Assembly (NCBI RefSeq): GCF_000161455.1
Contig: NZ_CM000745.1
Location: 1,154,063 to 1,218,062, forward strand
Origin: Bacillus pseudomycoides DSM 12442
GTDB lineage: Bacteria; Bacillota; Bacilli; Bacillales; Bacillaceae_G
DNA length: 64,000 nt
Direction of reading: 5' to 3'
A program made the position numbers and the translations under genes. Under the pieces are notes generated by a model. The model was not told the origin of the DNA and did no database searches. It saw only the letters and a list, made by a program, of their open reading frames with translations. Below, one piece after another: positions 51,309-60,524 of this stretch. Position 1 is the stretch's first letter, and the number at the start of each line of letters is the position of its first letter.

Positions 51309-52717
51309 CTTTCTACCACCACTCTTTTACGAGAGTCCTTGGCAAACATTTTTCCAGGATTCATAATGTTATGTGGATCGAAAGCTTGCTTAATACCTTT
51401 CATAGCAGCGATGCCTTCTTTTCCTAATTTCAACTCTAAATAAGGAGCTTTCATGGCACCAACGCCATGTTCACCTGTAATGGTACCACCAAGTTCAATT
51501 GCCTTTTCGAAAATTTCTGCAAAGGCTTGTTCAGCACGGTGCATTTCTTCAGCATTACGAGCATCGGTCATACATGTTGGATGTAAGTTTCCATCACCAG
51601 CATGCCCAAATGTACAAATAGAAATATCATATTTTTTAGCGATGGCATTAATTGCTTCAACCATAGGAGCAATTTGAGAACGTGGTACAGTAGCATCTTC
51701 TAAAATTGTGGTAGGTTTCAGTCTTGCTAGAGCAGAGAGCGCACTGCGACGCGCTGTACGGAGTGCATCTGCTTCTGTTTCATCCTTTGCAATACGAACA
51801 TCAACCGCATGCATAGAACGGCAAACTTCAGCCATTTTTTCAATATCGCGGTTCACAACTTCAGGAGAGCCATCTTGTTCGATTAGGAGAATTGCTTTTA
51901 CATCTGTTGGTAAACCAATCTGTGCAAATTCTTCTACCACTTCAATTGTTGGTTGATCTAAAAATTCAAGTGTTGCTGGAATAATTTTATTGGCAATAAT
52001 TGCTGATACAGCACGAGCGGCTTCATTGATGTCTTGATATAATGCAAGCATTGTTTTCTTTGTTTCAGGCATTGGAACAAGTTTTAAAATGGCTTCTGTT
52101 ACAACACCAAGTGTGCCTTCAGAGCCGATGAATAGGCGAGTTAAATCATAGCCAGCTACATCTTTTGCTAATTTACCACCGGTGCGAATGATATCACCAT
52201 TTGGCAAGACAATCTCAAGGCCCATAACATAATCTCGTGTTACACCGTATTTTAAACCCCGTAAGCCACCGGAATTTTCATTGATATTCCCACCGATTGT
52301 AGAAATCTTCATAGAGCTTGGATCTGGTGGATAAAATAGCCCTTTTTCTTCCACTGCTTTAATAATATCAAGTGTAATGACACCAGCTTGCACGGTAATT
52401 GTTAAGTTTTCTTCATCTATTTCTAAAATATGATTCATATGGCGGAAGATAAGAACAACTCCGCCTTCAAGTGGACATGTTCCTGCGCAAAGGTTTGTTC
52501 CAGAGCCTCGTACGTAAACTGGAACTTTATGATTGTTACATACTTTTAATATTTCAGCTACTTCGTTCGTGTTGCGTGGTGCGACAACCGCATCGGGCAT
52601 CGCTTGGAAATTTGGAGTTGCATCGTAGCTATAGGTTAAACGTCCCATGTTGGACGTATCTACATTATCTTTGCCAACAATGGATACGAATGAATCAATA
52701 ATATGTTGTTCTAACAT
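51305..52717 (-). CDS. glcD: Glycolate oxidase FAD subunit GlcD
   Basis: A 470-residue flavoprotein that oxidises glycolate (or D-lactate) to the keto acid. The PCMH FAD domain has VPVYVRGSGTNLCAGTCPLE and PPDPSSMKISTIGGNINENS; the C-terminal domain has GHAGDGNLHPT and GEHGVGAMKAPYL. AGGGGGA precedes the ATG. First gene of glcDF, with a 14-bp inverted repeat in its upstream region and the CdaR-type regulator gene further upstream. Confidence 0.94.
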   Translation of the reverse strand: MLEQHIIDSFVSIVGKDNVDTSNMGRLTYSYDATPNFQAMPDAVVAPRNTNEVAEILKVCNNHKVPVYVRGSGTNLCAGTCPLEGGVVLIFRHMNHILEIDEENLTITVQAGVITLDIIKAVEEKGLFYPPDPSSMKISTIGGNINENSGGLRGLKYGVTRDYVMGLEIVLPNGDIIRTGGKLAKDVAGYDLTRLFIGSEGTLGVVTEAILKLVPMPETKKTMLALYQDINEAARAVSAIIANKIIPATLEFLDQPTIEVVEEFAQIGLPTDVKAILLIEQDGSPEVVNRDIEKMAEVCRSMHAVDVRIAKDETEADALRTARRSALSALARLKPTTILEDATVPRSQIAPMVEAINAIAKKYDISICTFGHAGDGNLHPTCMTDARNAEEMHRAEQAFAEIFEKAIELGGTITGEHGVGAMKAPYLELKLGKEGIAAMKGIKQAFDPHNIMNPGKMFAKDSRKRVVVER

Positions 52718-52776
52718 TAGAAAATCCCCCTCAAACTGTTAACTTGTTTATCCTATTCATAAGAGTTTGACTCATT

Positions 52777-52810
52777 TCATCATTCAGTGACTATTTACTG
52801 AATGATGAAA
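52777..52810. promoter_or_regulatory. Inverted repeat upstream of glcD (candidate operator)
   Basis: TTTCATCATTCAGT (52775-52788) and ACTGAATGATGAAA (52797-52810) form a perfect 14-bp inverted repeat with an 8-base centre, ~60 bases before glcD and after the regulator gene. It lacks GC content and a T run, so an operator is more likely than a terminator. Confidence 0.5.
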
Positions 52811-52894
52811 ATAAGAATATACACGTTGTAACAGTGTTTTCATTATAATCATAAAAAAGTAGGGGATTTCTTTCTATGTATAATCAACTGAAGA

Positions 52895-54010
52895 TTAATT
52901 GTTTTTGCTGTCTTTTTTTGTATGATTATCTAATAAAAGAAGTGCAAAGTATAAAATAATTAAATCTTTAAATTGTTTTGGGTCAAGTCCTGTATAATCT
53001 TCTATTTTTTTAAGTCTGTAATGTAATGTATTAATATGAATGTGTAACAGTTCTGCTGTTTGTTTATAGGATTGATTATGATCGATAAATAAGCGTAGTG
53101 TTTGCATGAGTTCAGTTGCAGGTAGCAAGTGATAAATGGTGCGTTGAAGAAATTCTTCACGAGTGTTAGCGGTAATATCTTGTAAACACATTTCTAAACG
53201 TAAATCTTCATTAAATATAATGCCTTTTGTTTTAAAGGCAACCGAAAGCGCACGCAATGCTTGTTCGTATGATACATGCATTTCATTTGGCATTACTGTT
53301 TGTCCAATACCAATATATAGTATAATCGGAAATAAAGATTCACAATCGTGTTTCAATCTCTTTAAAAATTGAAAAGTTCTTTTCTTTGCTTCCATTGTTG
53401 TAAATAATATAAAACGGTCATTTCCCCAGCGTACAAATAGTTCTTCTTTAGCTAACAAGTTACGAATATGCTGCCAAATTTTCCGTTGTAGCATTGTATC
53501 ATCTTGATCAAATGAAAATAAAATAAGTTGTTTTTTCTTATGTAAATCGATACCGAGTGTTTTCGCACGGTCGAGAAAACTAGGAGACCAATCATTGCTT
53601 TGCAACCAATCAAAAACAAAAGCTTCATAGGAACGTTGCTCGAGTTCTAGTTGTTCTAAAAAATAATTTTCATGAATTAATAATTCGGTCATTTTTCGTA
53701 ATATTTCCCCGTATTGTGAAATGTTTTCGGGTTCACCTGTAATGCCAATAACGCCAATTACTTCATCATGGAAAAGGAGAGGCAGATTCATTCCTGCTTT
53801 TACCCCTTGTAAATATCGTTCATCTTCTTTTGTAATGATGACAGTTTTCTTTTCTTTCGCACAGCGAAGGGCGCCTTCATGAAATTGTCCAATTCGTGCT
53901 GGATTTGTGCTAGCGATAATTGTGCCTTGTATATCAATAATTATAATATTTTCAGTAATTAGCCTTCGAACTTCACGGACAATTTTGTTTGCTAAATCGG
54001 GAAAAAGCAT
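52895..54010 (-). CDS. cdaR: CdaR-family transcriptional regulator
   Basis: A 371-residue regulator. The N-terminal sugar-diacid recognition domain starts LFPDLANKIVREVRRLITEN, with IIDIQGTIIASTNPARIGQF. A central GGDEF-like degenerate region follows, and the C-terminal PucR-type HTH is SYKQTAELLHIHINTLHYRL. In relatives CdaR activates glycerate/glycolate genes; glcDF directly downstream is the expected target. ATG 54010 has GAGGTG eight bases upstream. Confidence 0.9.
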   Translation of the reverse strand: MLFPDLANKIVREVRRLITENIIIIDIQGTIIASTNPARIGQFHEGALRCAKEKKTVIITKEDERYLQGVKAGMNLPLLFHDEVIGVIGITGEPENISQYGEILRKMTELLIHENYFLEQLELEQRSYEAFVFDWLQSNDWSPSFLDRAKTLGIDLHKKKQLILFSFDQDDTMLQRKIWQHIRNLLAKEELFVRWGNDRFILFTTMEAKKRTFQFLKRLKHDCESLFPIILYIGIGQTVMPNEMHVSYEQALRALSVAFKTKGIIFNEDLRLEMCLQDITANTREEFLQRTIYHLLPATELMQTLRLFIDHNQSYKQTAELLHIHINTLHYRLKKIEDYTGLDPKQFKDLIILYFALLLLDNHTKKDSKNN

Positions 54011-54147
54011 AATTTGCACACCTCTATTTCTATTTGTTGTACATTATATATGTAGTTTTATTAAGACTAGGAAGATTTCACACTTTCCTCACAAATATTT
54101 GCTATTTTACAATTATAACGAAATCATCTAAAGATGGAGGGAATCTT

Positions 54148-55119
54148 TTGAAGAAATACTTTTTTCTGCTATGTTTTTTGTTTCTGTTAGCAGGATGTCA
54201 GGGGAATTCATATACACCGATTGCTAAAAATAAAAGTATCATCATAACAACAAATATTAAAGAAGGTAGCGTTAGTTTTATTGATGAAAAGTCGAAAAAG
54301 ACATTAACAACATGGGAATTAAAAGAACCTATTACAGGAATCGTGCTGCTGCCAAGTGGGGAAGACATGCTTGTATATGGTAAGCAGTTAGAATATGCAT
54401 ATATATACTCGTTAACAGAAGGAAACGAAGTGAACAAATGGAAAACGGGAAAAGGAATTACGAATGTCATCGTATCAAATGATGGAAAACAATTATTTAT
54501 GGCTGATCAAAATGAACAAAAAGTACGATTCTTTACAATAAATGGAAAAGAGACAGAGAGTGTTTCGGTAGGGAAAGGCCCGCTAACAATGGTGCAGAAT
54601 GATAAACAATTACATGTATTAAATTTTTATGATACACAGTTATCAACAATTGACTTAGACCAAAAGAAAGTTGTGCATTCATTTATGGTACCACCAGCAT
54701 CAACAGGGGCAATGGTCAGCGCTGATGGAAAGGAAATATGGATTGGTGGACATGGAGATGGGAAGCAAGTGAATGAGAAAGTATTGGTTTATTCTTTAGC
54801 AGATGGACAGATGGTTCGCTCTTTACATGCACCATTTATGCCAGTTAGTCTTGCGGGAGATGAAAAATTCGTGTATGCATTAAGTCATGGATCGAATACA
54901 TTAAGAAAATTTGATGCGCGAACATATCAAGAAGTAGGAGCTCTTGAGGTAGGATCTAATCCATTTGCTTTTTTGAAAAGTGGGAAAGAAGGTTATGTAG
55001 CTAGCTATGATAGTAATGAAGTGTATGTAATTGATATTCAGAAAATGAAAGTGAAACAAACGATTGCGGTTGGAAAGGGACCGTTTCAACTTACGCAGCG
55101 AGAAGGGAGAGAGAGATGA
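54148..55119 (+). CDS. YVTN beta-propeller lipoprotein
   Basis: A 323-residue exported lipoprotein. The TTG start at 54148 has GGAGGG seven bases upstream; KKYFFLLCFLFLLAGC gives a lipobox with Cys17. The rest shows repeated propeller blades (ITNVIVSNDGKQLFMADQNE; STGAMVSADGKEIWIGGHGD; NPFAFLKSGKEGYVASYDSN). Its stop overlaps the response-regulator start, so it may act as an outside sensor or accessory of that two-component system. The ligand is unknown. Confidence 0.85.
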   Translation: MKKYFFLLCFLFLLAGCQGNSYTPIAKNKSIIITTNIKEGSVSFIDEKSKKTLTTWELKEPITGIVLLPSGEDMLVYGKQLEYAYIYSLTEGNEVNKWKTGKGITNVIVSNDGKQLFMADQNEQKVRFFTINGKETESVSVGKGPLTMVQNDKQLHVLNFYDTQLSTIDLDQKKVVHSFMVPPASTGAMVSADGKEIWIGGHGDGKQVNEKVLVYSLADGQMVRSLHAPFMPVSLAGDEKFVYALSHGSNTLRKFDARTYQEVGALEVGSNPFAFLKSGKEGYVASYDSNEVYVIDIQKMKVKQTIAVGKGPFQLTQREGRER

Positions 55120-55790
55120 ACAAACATAAAGTATTACTTGTAGATGATGAAAGTGATATGAGACAGCTTGTTGGCATGTATTTAGATAATTTCGGATATG
55201 AATGGGGAGAAGCAGAGAACGGAAAAGATGCGCTTCATATGCTTGATACAGATCATTACGATTTTGTTATTTTAGATATTATGATGCCACAGATGGATGG
55301 AATTTCAGTCTGTAAAGAAATTCGAAAAACATCGGATGTACCAATTATTTTTTTAACAGCAAAAGGAGAAGAATGGAACCGCGTTAATGGTTTACGGATG
55401 GGAGCGGACGATTATATTGTAAAGCCATTTAGTCCAGGTGAGCTCATTGCTCGTATGGAAGCTGTATTAAGAAGATATACGAAGCAAGAACAACAAGAAG
55501 AAGAACTTCAATTTGGTCCAATCGTAATTAACGAAAAAAGTCGTCGAATTGAAATAGACGGAGAGCCTATTTCTCTTACTGTAAAAGAGTTTGATCTACT
55601 TTATTTTCTTTGCGGGCATAGTGGACAAGTGTTTAGTCGTGAGCAATTACTTGAAAAAGTATGGGGATATGATTACGCAGGAAGTACGAGAACGGTAGAT
55701 ACACATGTGAAAACGATGCGTTTAAAACTTGGAGAAAGTGGAAACTACATTCAAACAGTTTGGGGTGTAGGTTATAAATTTGAGGTGTAA
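55116..55790 (+). CDS. OmpR-family response regulator
   Basis: A 224-residue regulator. Receiver domain 1-120 with Asp10-Asp11, phospho-acceptor Asp54 (FVILDIMMPQ), Thr near 81 and Lys in YIVKPFSPGE. Winged-helix output domain ~130-224 (SLTVKEFDLLYFLCGHSGQV; WGYDYAGSTRTVDTHVKTMR). Overlaps the lipoprotein gene by four bases and lies one base before the kinase gene. Confidence 0.95.
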   Translation: MNKHKVLLVDDESDMRQLVGMYLDNFGYEWGEAENGKDALHMLDTDHYDFVILDIMMPQMDGISVCKEIRKTSDVPIIFLTAKGEEWNRVNGLRMGADDYIVKPFSPGELIARMEAVLRRYTKQEQQEEELQFGPIVINEKSRRIEIDGEPISLTVKEFDLLYFLCGHSGQVFSREQLLEKVWGYDYAGSTRTVDTHVKTMRLKLGESGNYIQTVWGVGYKFEV

Positions 55791-55791
55791 C

Positions 55792-57192
55792 ATGTTTACG
55801 ATGGTACAAAAGCTTTGGCTTACGGTGGTATGTGCAGTATGTGTGACAGTTTCTTTTCTTTATTTCGTGTCCTTATATTCATATGAAAAGTTATATGTTC
55901 AAAACATTGAAGATTCGTTAGTAATGGAAGGGAAAAGGCTCGTATCTCAATATAAAAAGGACGAGGGTACGTTAGCGTTTGGAGAGAAAGTTCAGGCATT
56001 TGATCGTATCTCGAGTGCGGATGTACTTTTCGTTAGTAATCCTCGTGATTTAAGTGCTTGTATACCTTTTGATGTACATCATCATTCCCTTATTAGTGAG
56101 AGTGATAGACAAACATTGTTAGATGGAAAGACCGTTACGAAGGTTGGATATGAAGAACATTTCGAGCGTAATATTATGGGAGTTGTTATTCCTGTTTTAG
56201 AAGAAAAGAAATTAGTTGGGATTGTGTACTCATATATTCCATTAAAGAGTATTAAAGATTTAATCTATGATATGGGACTTATTTTAGCTCCATTAGCTTT
56301 CGTTATGATTTTACTTACAATATGGATTGGTAGAAAAATTATTATTGCGATTACAAAACCGCTCTCACAAATGGAACGAGTTGCAAATCATATGGCAACA
56401 GGAGATTTTTCTGAGCGTATTACGATTTCGTCGGAAGATGAAATAGGACGTTTAGGGAAAGCGTTTAATAAAATGGCAAATTCATTAGAAATGGAAGATG
56501 TCAAACGTAAGGAATTTTCAGCAAATGTTTCTCATGAACTGCGGACGCCGCTAAGTTATATTAAGGGGTATAGTGAAGCGATATTAGATGGAGTTGCAAA
56601 GGGACAGCAACAATCAAAATTTACACAGCTCATTCATAGAGAAGCTGGTCGTATGCAACGGCTTGTTCATGATTTATTGGATTTGGCGCAACTTGAAGGA
56701 GACCATTTTCCATTAAAAAAACAACCGATTGTATTTGCGCAGCTTATTGAAGATGTATTAGAAACGTACGAATTGAAATGTATGGAAAAAGAGCTGTATA
56801 TTTCAACGGATCTTGATCCAGATATTATTGTAACGATTGATGAGGATCGGATGCAACAGGTGCTTCATAACTTGCTAGACAACGCTATTCGTTATACAAA
56901 TCAAAATGGAAACATTTCTATACAATTGAAGAAAAAAGATAGGCAGTGTGAATTGAAAATAAAGGATACGGGAATTGGTATTGATGCTGAGCATTTAGAG
57001 CAGCTTGGCGAACGTTTCTATCGGGTTGATAAAGGGCGAAGTCGCAGGCATGGTGGAACAGGTCTTGGTCTTGCGATTGTCAAACAAATCGTGCATATCC
57101 ATGATGGAGAATGGCGAGTCGAAAGTGAAAAAGGAAAGGGAACAACGGTTATTATAAAATTACCTGCGAATGAAGAAGGAAGTATGTTTTAG
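55792..57192 (+). CDS. Sensor histidine kinase
   Basis: A 466-residue membrane kinase. Membrane segments ~10-29 and ~155-180 flank an outer sensor domain of ~125 residues. Then HAMP (KPLSQMERVANHMATGDFSE), HisKA with FSANVSHELRTPLSYIKGYS and HATPase with NLLDNAIRYT, DTGIGI and GGTGLGLAI. ATG 55792 has GAGGTG just upstream. It pairs with the response regulator; the lipoprotein is the third member. The stimulus is unknown. Confidence 0.94.
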   Translation: MFTMVQKLWLTVVCAVCVTVSFLYFVSLYSYEKLYVQNIEDSLVMEGKRLVSQYKKDEGTLAFGEKVQAFDRISSADVLFVSNPRDLSACIPFDVHHHSLISESDRQTLLDGKTVTKVGYEEHFERNIMGVVIPVLEEKKLVGIVYSYIPLKSIKDLIYDMGLILAPLAFVMILLTIWIGRKIIIAITKPLSQMERVANHMATGDFSERITISSEDEIGRLGKAFNKMANSLEMEDVKRKEFSANVSHELRTPLSYIKGYSEAILDGVAKGQQQSKFTQLIHREAGRMQRLVHDLLDLAQLEGDHFPLKKQPIVFAQLIEDVLETYELKCMEKELYISTDLDPDIIVTIDEDRMQQVLHNLLDNAIRYTNQNGNISIQLKKKDRQCELKIKDTGIGIDAEHLEQLGERFYRVDKGRSRRHGGTGLGLAIVKQIVHIHDGEWRVESEKGKGTTVIIKLPANEEGSMF

Positions 57193-57202
57193 TTGTCAAT
57201 TT

Positions 57203-57269
57203 CCCCACTTAAACGTAACACGTTTTGAAGTGGGGGTCTTACTATCCGTGAATAGAGGGGGAAATAGGA
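57203..57269 (+). repeat. Second repeat family, copy 2
   Basis: CCCCACTT...AAGTGGGG hairpin followed by GTCTTACTATCCGTGAATAG and AGGGGG. Shares GTGGGGGTCTTACT and GAATAGAGGG with 48431-48470. Confidence 0.6.
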
Positions 57270-57475
57270 AATGAAGGCGAATAATACCAGATTAAATACC
57301 AGTTACAACCCGCTACTGGGTATAATAACCATCAATTTCCTCTATATAACAAAAATTTGGCTATTTTATGAACAAAACATTTGTACTTCTTACTAATTCG
57401 TTCTAAAATGGTTATGGATGCTATGTTCTTATAAATCGTTTGAATTGTTGTTTGGATGATACTGAGGTGATTTAA

Positions 57476-58195
57476 CTGGAGTACAAATCTATTAAGCCGA
57501 AAAAAATTTACGAAGAAGTATCTGAAGCCATTTTAACGATGATAAAAAATGGTACATTAAAACCTGGTGACAAACTTCTTCCTGTTCATCAATTAGCCGA
57601 GCAGTTTCAAGTTGGCAGATCTGCAGTTCGTGAAGCGCTTAGTGCCTTGCGAGCTATGGGGTTAATTGAAATGAAACAAGGGGAAGGAACATATGTGAAG
57701 AACTTCGATTCTTCAGCATTGACAAAACCTTTAAATAACATGTTGTTAATGAAGAAGGAAGATATTTTAGATTTATTGGAAGTACGAAAAGTGCTTGAAG
57801 TCGGGGCAGTTCGGGCAGCAGCAGTAAAACGTACAGAAGATAATTTGAAAAATATGAAGCATTGGTTAGATGAAATGGAAAAAAGCATGGGGAATGAAAG
57901 GGCTGGTGAAAAAGCGGACTTTCATTTTCATATGGGAATTGCAGAATCTTCACATAACAACATCTTACTCGAACTTATGAATCATGTTTCGGAAATGATT
58001 GCTGAGACGATTGGTGAGTCGAGACGCATTATTTTATATGGTGAACAAACAACAGCAGAACGACTTTTAGAAGAGCATCAAGTTATTTATGATGCGGTAT
58101 TGAAACAAGATGTGGAATCTGCACAGCAAGCAATGCTAAATCATTTAACAAATGTAGAGCATATTGTCACAGGTAGACAAGATATAAATTCGTGA
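57476..58195 (+). CDS. lutR: L-lactate utilisation repressor LutR (GntR/FadR family)
   Basis: A 239-residue regulator. The winged HTH is QLAEQFQVGRSAVREALSAL preceded by KIYEEVSEAILTMIKNGTLK; the FCD effector domain contains LLEVRKVLEVGAVRAAAVKR and helical His/Asp metal ligands (DFHFHMGIAE). The reading frame opens after TAA 57473-57475 and the first codon is CTG 57476, with GAGGTG six bases upstream. Starting there gives the same N-terminus and length as B. subtilis LutR (241 residues), whereas the first ATG (57539) would cut the HTH. It should repress lutABC until lactate binds. Confidence 0.88.
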   Translation: MEYKSIKPKKIYEEVSEAILTMIKNGTLKPGDKLLPVHQLAEQFQVGRSAVREALSALRAMGLIEMKQGEGTYVKNFDSSALTKPLNNMLLMKKEDILDLLEVRKVLEVGAVRAAAVKRTEDNLKNMKHWLDEMEKSMGNERAGEKADFHFHMGIAESSHNNILLELMNHVSEMIAETIGESRRIILYGEQTTAERLLEEHQVIYDAVLKQDVESAQQAMLNHLTNVEHIVTGRQDINS

Positions 58196-58242
58196 TTTAG
58201 TCTTTCAAAATTTCATTTTTCTGATAAAATAGAGAAAGATTG

Positions 58243-58256
58243 AGTAAGCGTTTTCT
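58243..58256 (+). promoter_or_regulatory. Candidate CcpA (cre) site before lutA
   Basis: AGTAAGCGTTTTCT matches TGTAAGCGTTTTCA at 12 of 14 positions. It lies between lutR and lutA and would give carbon catabolite repression. Confidence 0.55.
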
Positions 58257-58310
58257 TTTTAGGGAGAGGTTTAGGTAGGTCAATTATGCCTAGCTTCTTC
58301 TTTCTGTTAA

Positions 58311-58323
58311 GTCATCTGATGAC
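58311..58323. promoter_or_regulatory. Candidate LutR operator
   Basis: GTCATCTGATGAC is a perfect 13-bp palindrome ~45 bases before lutA, the size expected for GntR/FadR-family operators. Confidence 0.55.
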
Positions 58324-58366
58324 CATATGATTGTTGGCGAAGTTGTAATGAGGGGGAATTATAATT

Positions 58367-59086
58367 ATGAAAGTTACTTTGTTTGTTACTTGCTTAGTTG
58401 ATATGTTTGAAACAAATGTTGGTAAAGCAACGGTTGAATTGTTGGAGCATTTAGGGTGTGAAATTGAATTTCCAGAAGCTCAAGTTTGCTGTGGACAACC
58501 AGCATATAACAGCGGTCATGTAGAAGCAGCAAAAGAAGCGATGAAGCATATGATTGAAACTTTCGAAGATGCAGAATATATCGTTACACCATCTGGTTCT
58601 TGTGCGACAATGTTTCATGAGTATCCACACGTTTTTAAAGATGATCCGAAATGGGCACCTCGTGCACAAAAAGTAGCAGATAAAACATATGAATTAACAC
58701 AATTTATTGTTGATGTGTTAAAAGTTACAGATGTTGGTGCGCACTTAGAAGGAACAGCGACTGTTCACAAATCTTGTCATATGACACGTTTGCTAGGAGT
58801 AAAAGAAGCTCCAGGGATTTTACTATCAAATGTAAAAGGGCTAACTGTAAAAGAACTACCAAACGTACAAAATTGTTGTGGTTTTGGGGGAACGTTTTCA
58901 GTTAAAATGACACCAATCTCTGAACAAATGGTAGATGAGAAAGTGGATAGTGTGATGGAAACAGGTGCTGATTATTTAATTGGTGCTGACTGTGGGTGTT
59001 TGTTAAACATTGGCGGACGTATTGAGCGCTTAGGTAAAGAAGTAAAAGTAATGCATATTGCTGAGGTATTGAATAGTCGCTCATGA
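58367..59086 (+). CDS. lutA: Lactate utilisation protein LutA
   Basis: A 239-residue subunit of the LutABC iron-sulfur lactate oxidase. It has two CCG domains: EAQVCCGQPAYNSGH with TPSGSCATMF, and NCCGFGGTFSVKM with GADCGCLLNIGG. GAGGGGGAA precedes the ATG. First gene of lutABC, 16 bp before lutB. Confidence 0.95.
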   Translation: MKVTLFVTCLVDMFETNVGKATVELLEHLGCEIEFPEAQVCCGQPAYNSGHVEAAKEAMKHMIETFEDAEYIVTPSGSCATMFHEYPHVFKDDPKWAPRAQKVADKTYELTQFIVDVLKVTDVGAHLEGTATVHKSCHMTRLLGVKEAPGILLSNVKGLTVKELPNVQNCCGFGGTFSVKMTPISEQMVDEKVDSVMETGADYLIGADCGCLLNIGGRIERLGKEVKVMHIAEVLNSRS

Positions 59087-59102
59087 AGGGAGAACATAAG
59101 CT

Positions 59103-60524
59103 ATGTCTATGAAAATCAGTGAGAAAAAATTTAATGATCGCGTTGGCGATGGAATTCAAGATTCATTTATGCGCGGGGCAGTATCTTCTGCACAAACGCG
59201 TTTATATACAAATCGCTTAAAAGCAGCCGATGAATTAGGAAACTGGGAAGAATGGCGTGAACTTGGTGAACAAATTCGTCAGCATACGTTAGAAAACTTA
59301 GACTACTATTTAATGCAACTGAGTGAAAATGTATCTAAAAGAGGCGGGCATGTTTTCTTTGCAAAAACGAAAGAAGAAGCAGCACAGTATATTCAAGAGG
59401 TAGCAAAGAAGAAGCAAGCAAAAAAAGTTGTAAAATCAAAGTCGATGGTAACGGAAGAAATTAGCATGAACCATGCACTTGAAGAAATTGGCTGTGAAGT
59501 ATTAGAGAGTGACTTAGGTGAGTACATTTTACAAGTAGATAACGATCCACCATCTCATATCATTGCACCAGCACTTCATAAAAACAGAACGCAAATTCGT
59601 GATGTGTTTAAAGAAAAGCTTGGGTATGAAAATTCTGATGATCCATATGAAATGACAAAGTTTGTTCGTAAACAACTTCGTGAAAAATTTATGGATGCTG
59701 AAATTGGGGTAACGGGATGTAACTTTGCAGTTGCAAATACAGGCTCTCTTTGTCTAGTAACAAACGAAGGAAATGCTGACCTTGTTATGTCTATTCCCAA
59801 AACACAAATCGCGGTAATGGGTATGGAACGTATGGTTCCAACTATGGAAGAACTAGATGTTCTTGTTGGTTTACTGTGCCGCAGTGCGGTTGGTCAAAAA
59901 TTAACAAGTTATGTAACGGTAGCAGGACCGATTCAGGAAGAGGAAGTAGACGGACCAGAAGAATTTCATTTAGTTGTTGTTGATAATGGACGTTCTACAA
60001 TTTTAGGTTCTGAATTCCGTCAAGTGTTGCAATGTATTCGCTGTGCAGCTTGTGTAAACGTATGTCCTGTATATCGTCATGTTGGGGGTCACTCTTATGG
60101 ATCCATCTATTCTGGTCCAATTGGGGCAGTATTAACACCACTTTTAGGTGGATATGATGATTATAAAGAGCTTCCGTATGCTTCTAGTTTATGCGGAGCG
60201 TGTACAGAAGCTTGTCCGGTAAAAATTCCATTGCATGACTTGTTATTAAAACATCGCCAAGTCATTGTTGAGAAAGAAGGGCGAGCGCCACTTGCAGAAA
60301 AATTAGCAATGAAGATGTTTAGTATGGGTGCGTCTTCCGCATCTTTATACAAAATGGGATCTAAAATTGCTCCGGCTGCTATGAGTCCATTTACGTCTGG
60401 TAATCGTGTAACGAAAGGTGTAGGGCCGCTGAAAAACTGGACGGATATTCGCGAGTTCCCAGCTCCAAGTAAAGAAAGATTCCGTGATTGGTATAAAGAT
60501 CATAAGAAAGGCGGGAATGACTGA
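59103..60524 (+). CDS. lutB: Lactate utilisation protein LutB (iron-sulfur)
   Basis: A 473-residue subunit. The N-terminal LUD domain (VKSKSMVTEEISMNHALEEI; NFAVANTGSLCLVTNEGNAD) is followed by two [4Fe-4S] motifs, CIRCAACVNVCPVYR and CGACTEACPVKIP. It mediates electron transfer in L-lactate oxidation to pyruvate. Its last base overlaps the lutC start. Confidence 0.95.
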   Translation: MSMKISEKKFNDRVGDGIQDSFMRGAVSSAQTRLYTNRLKAADELGNWEEWRELGEQIRQHTLENLDYYLMQLSENVSKRGGHVFFAKTKEEAAQYIQEVAKKKQAKKVVKSKSMVTEEISMNHALEEIGCEVLESDLGEYILQVDNDPPSHIIAPALHKNRTQIRDVFKEKLGYENSDDPYEMTKFVRKQLREKFMDAEIGVTGCNFAVANTGSLCLVTNEGNADLVMSIPKTQIAVMGMERMVPTMEELDVLVGLLCRSAVGQKLTSYVTVAGPIQEEEVDGPEEFHLVVVDNGRSTILGSEFRQVLQCIRCAACVNVCPVYRHVGGHSYGSIYSGPIGAVLTPLLGGYDDYKELPYASSLCGACTEACPVKIPLHDLLLKHRQVIVEKEGRAPLAEKLAMKMFSMGASSASLYKMGSKIAPAAMSPFTSGNRVTKGVGPLKNWTDIREFPAPSKERFRDWYKDHKKGGND

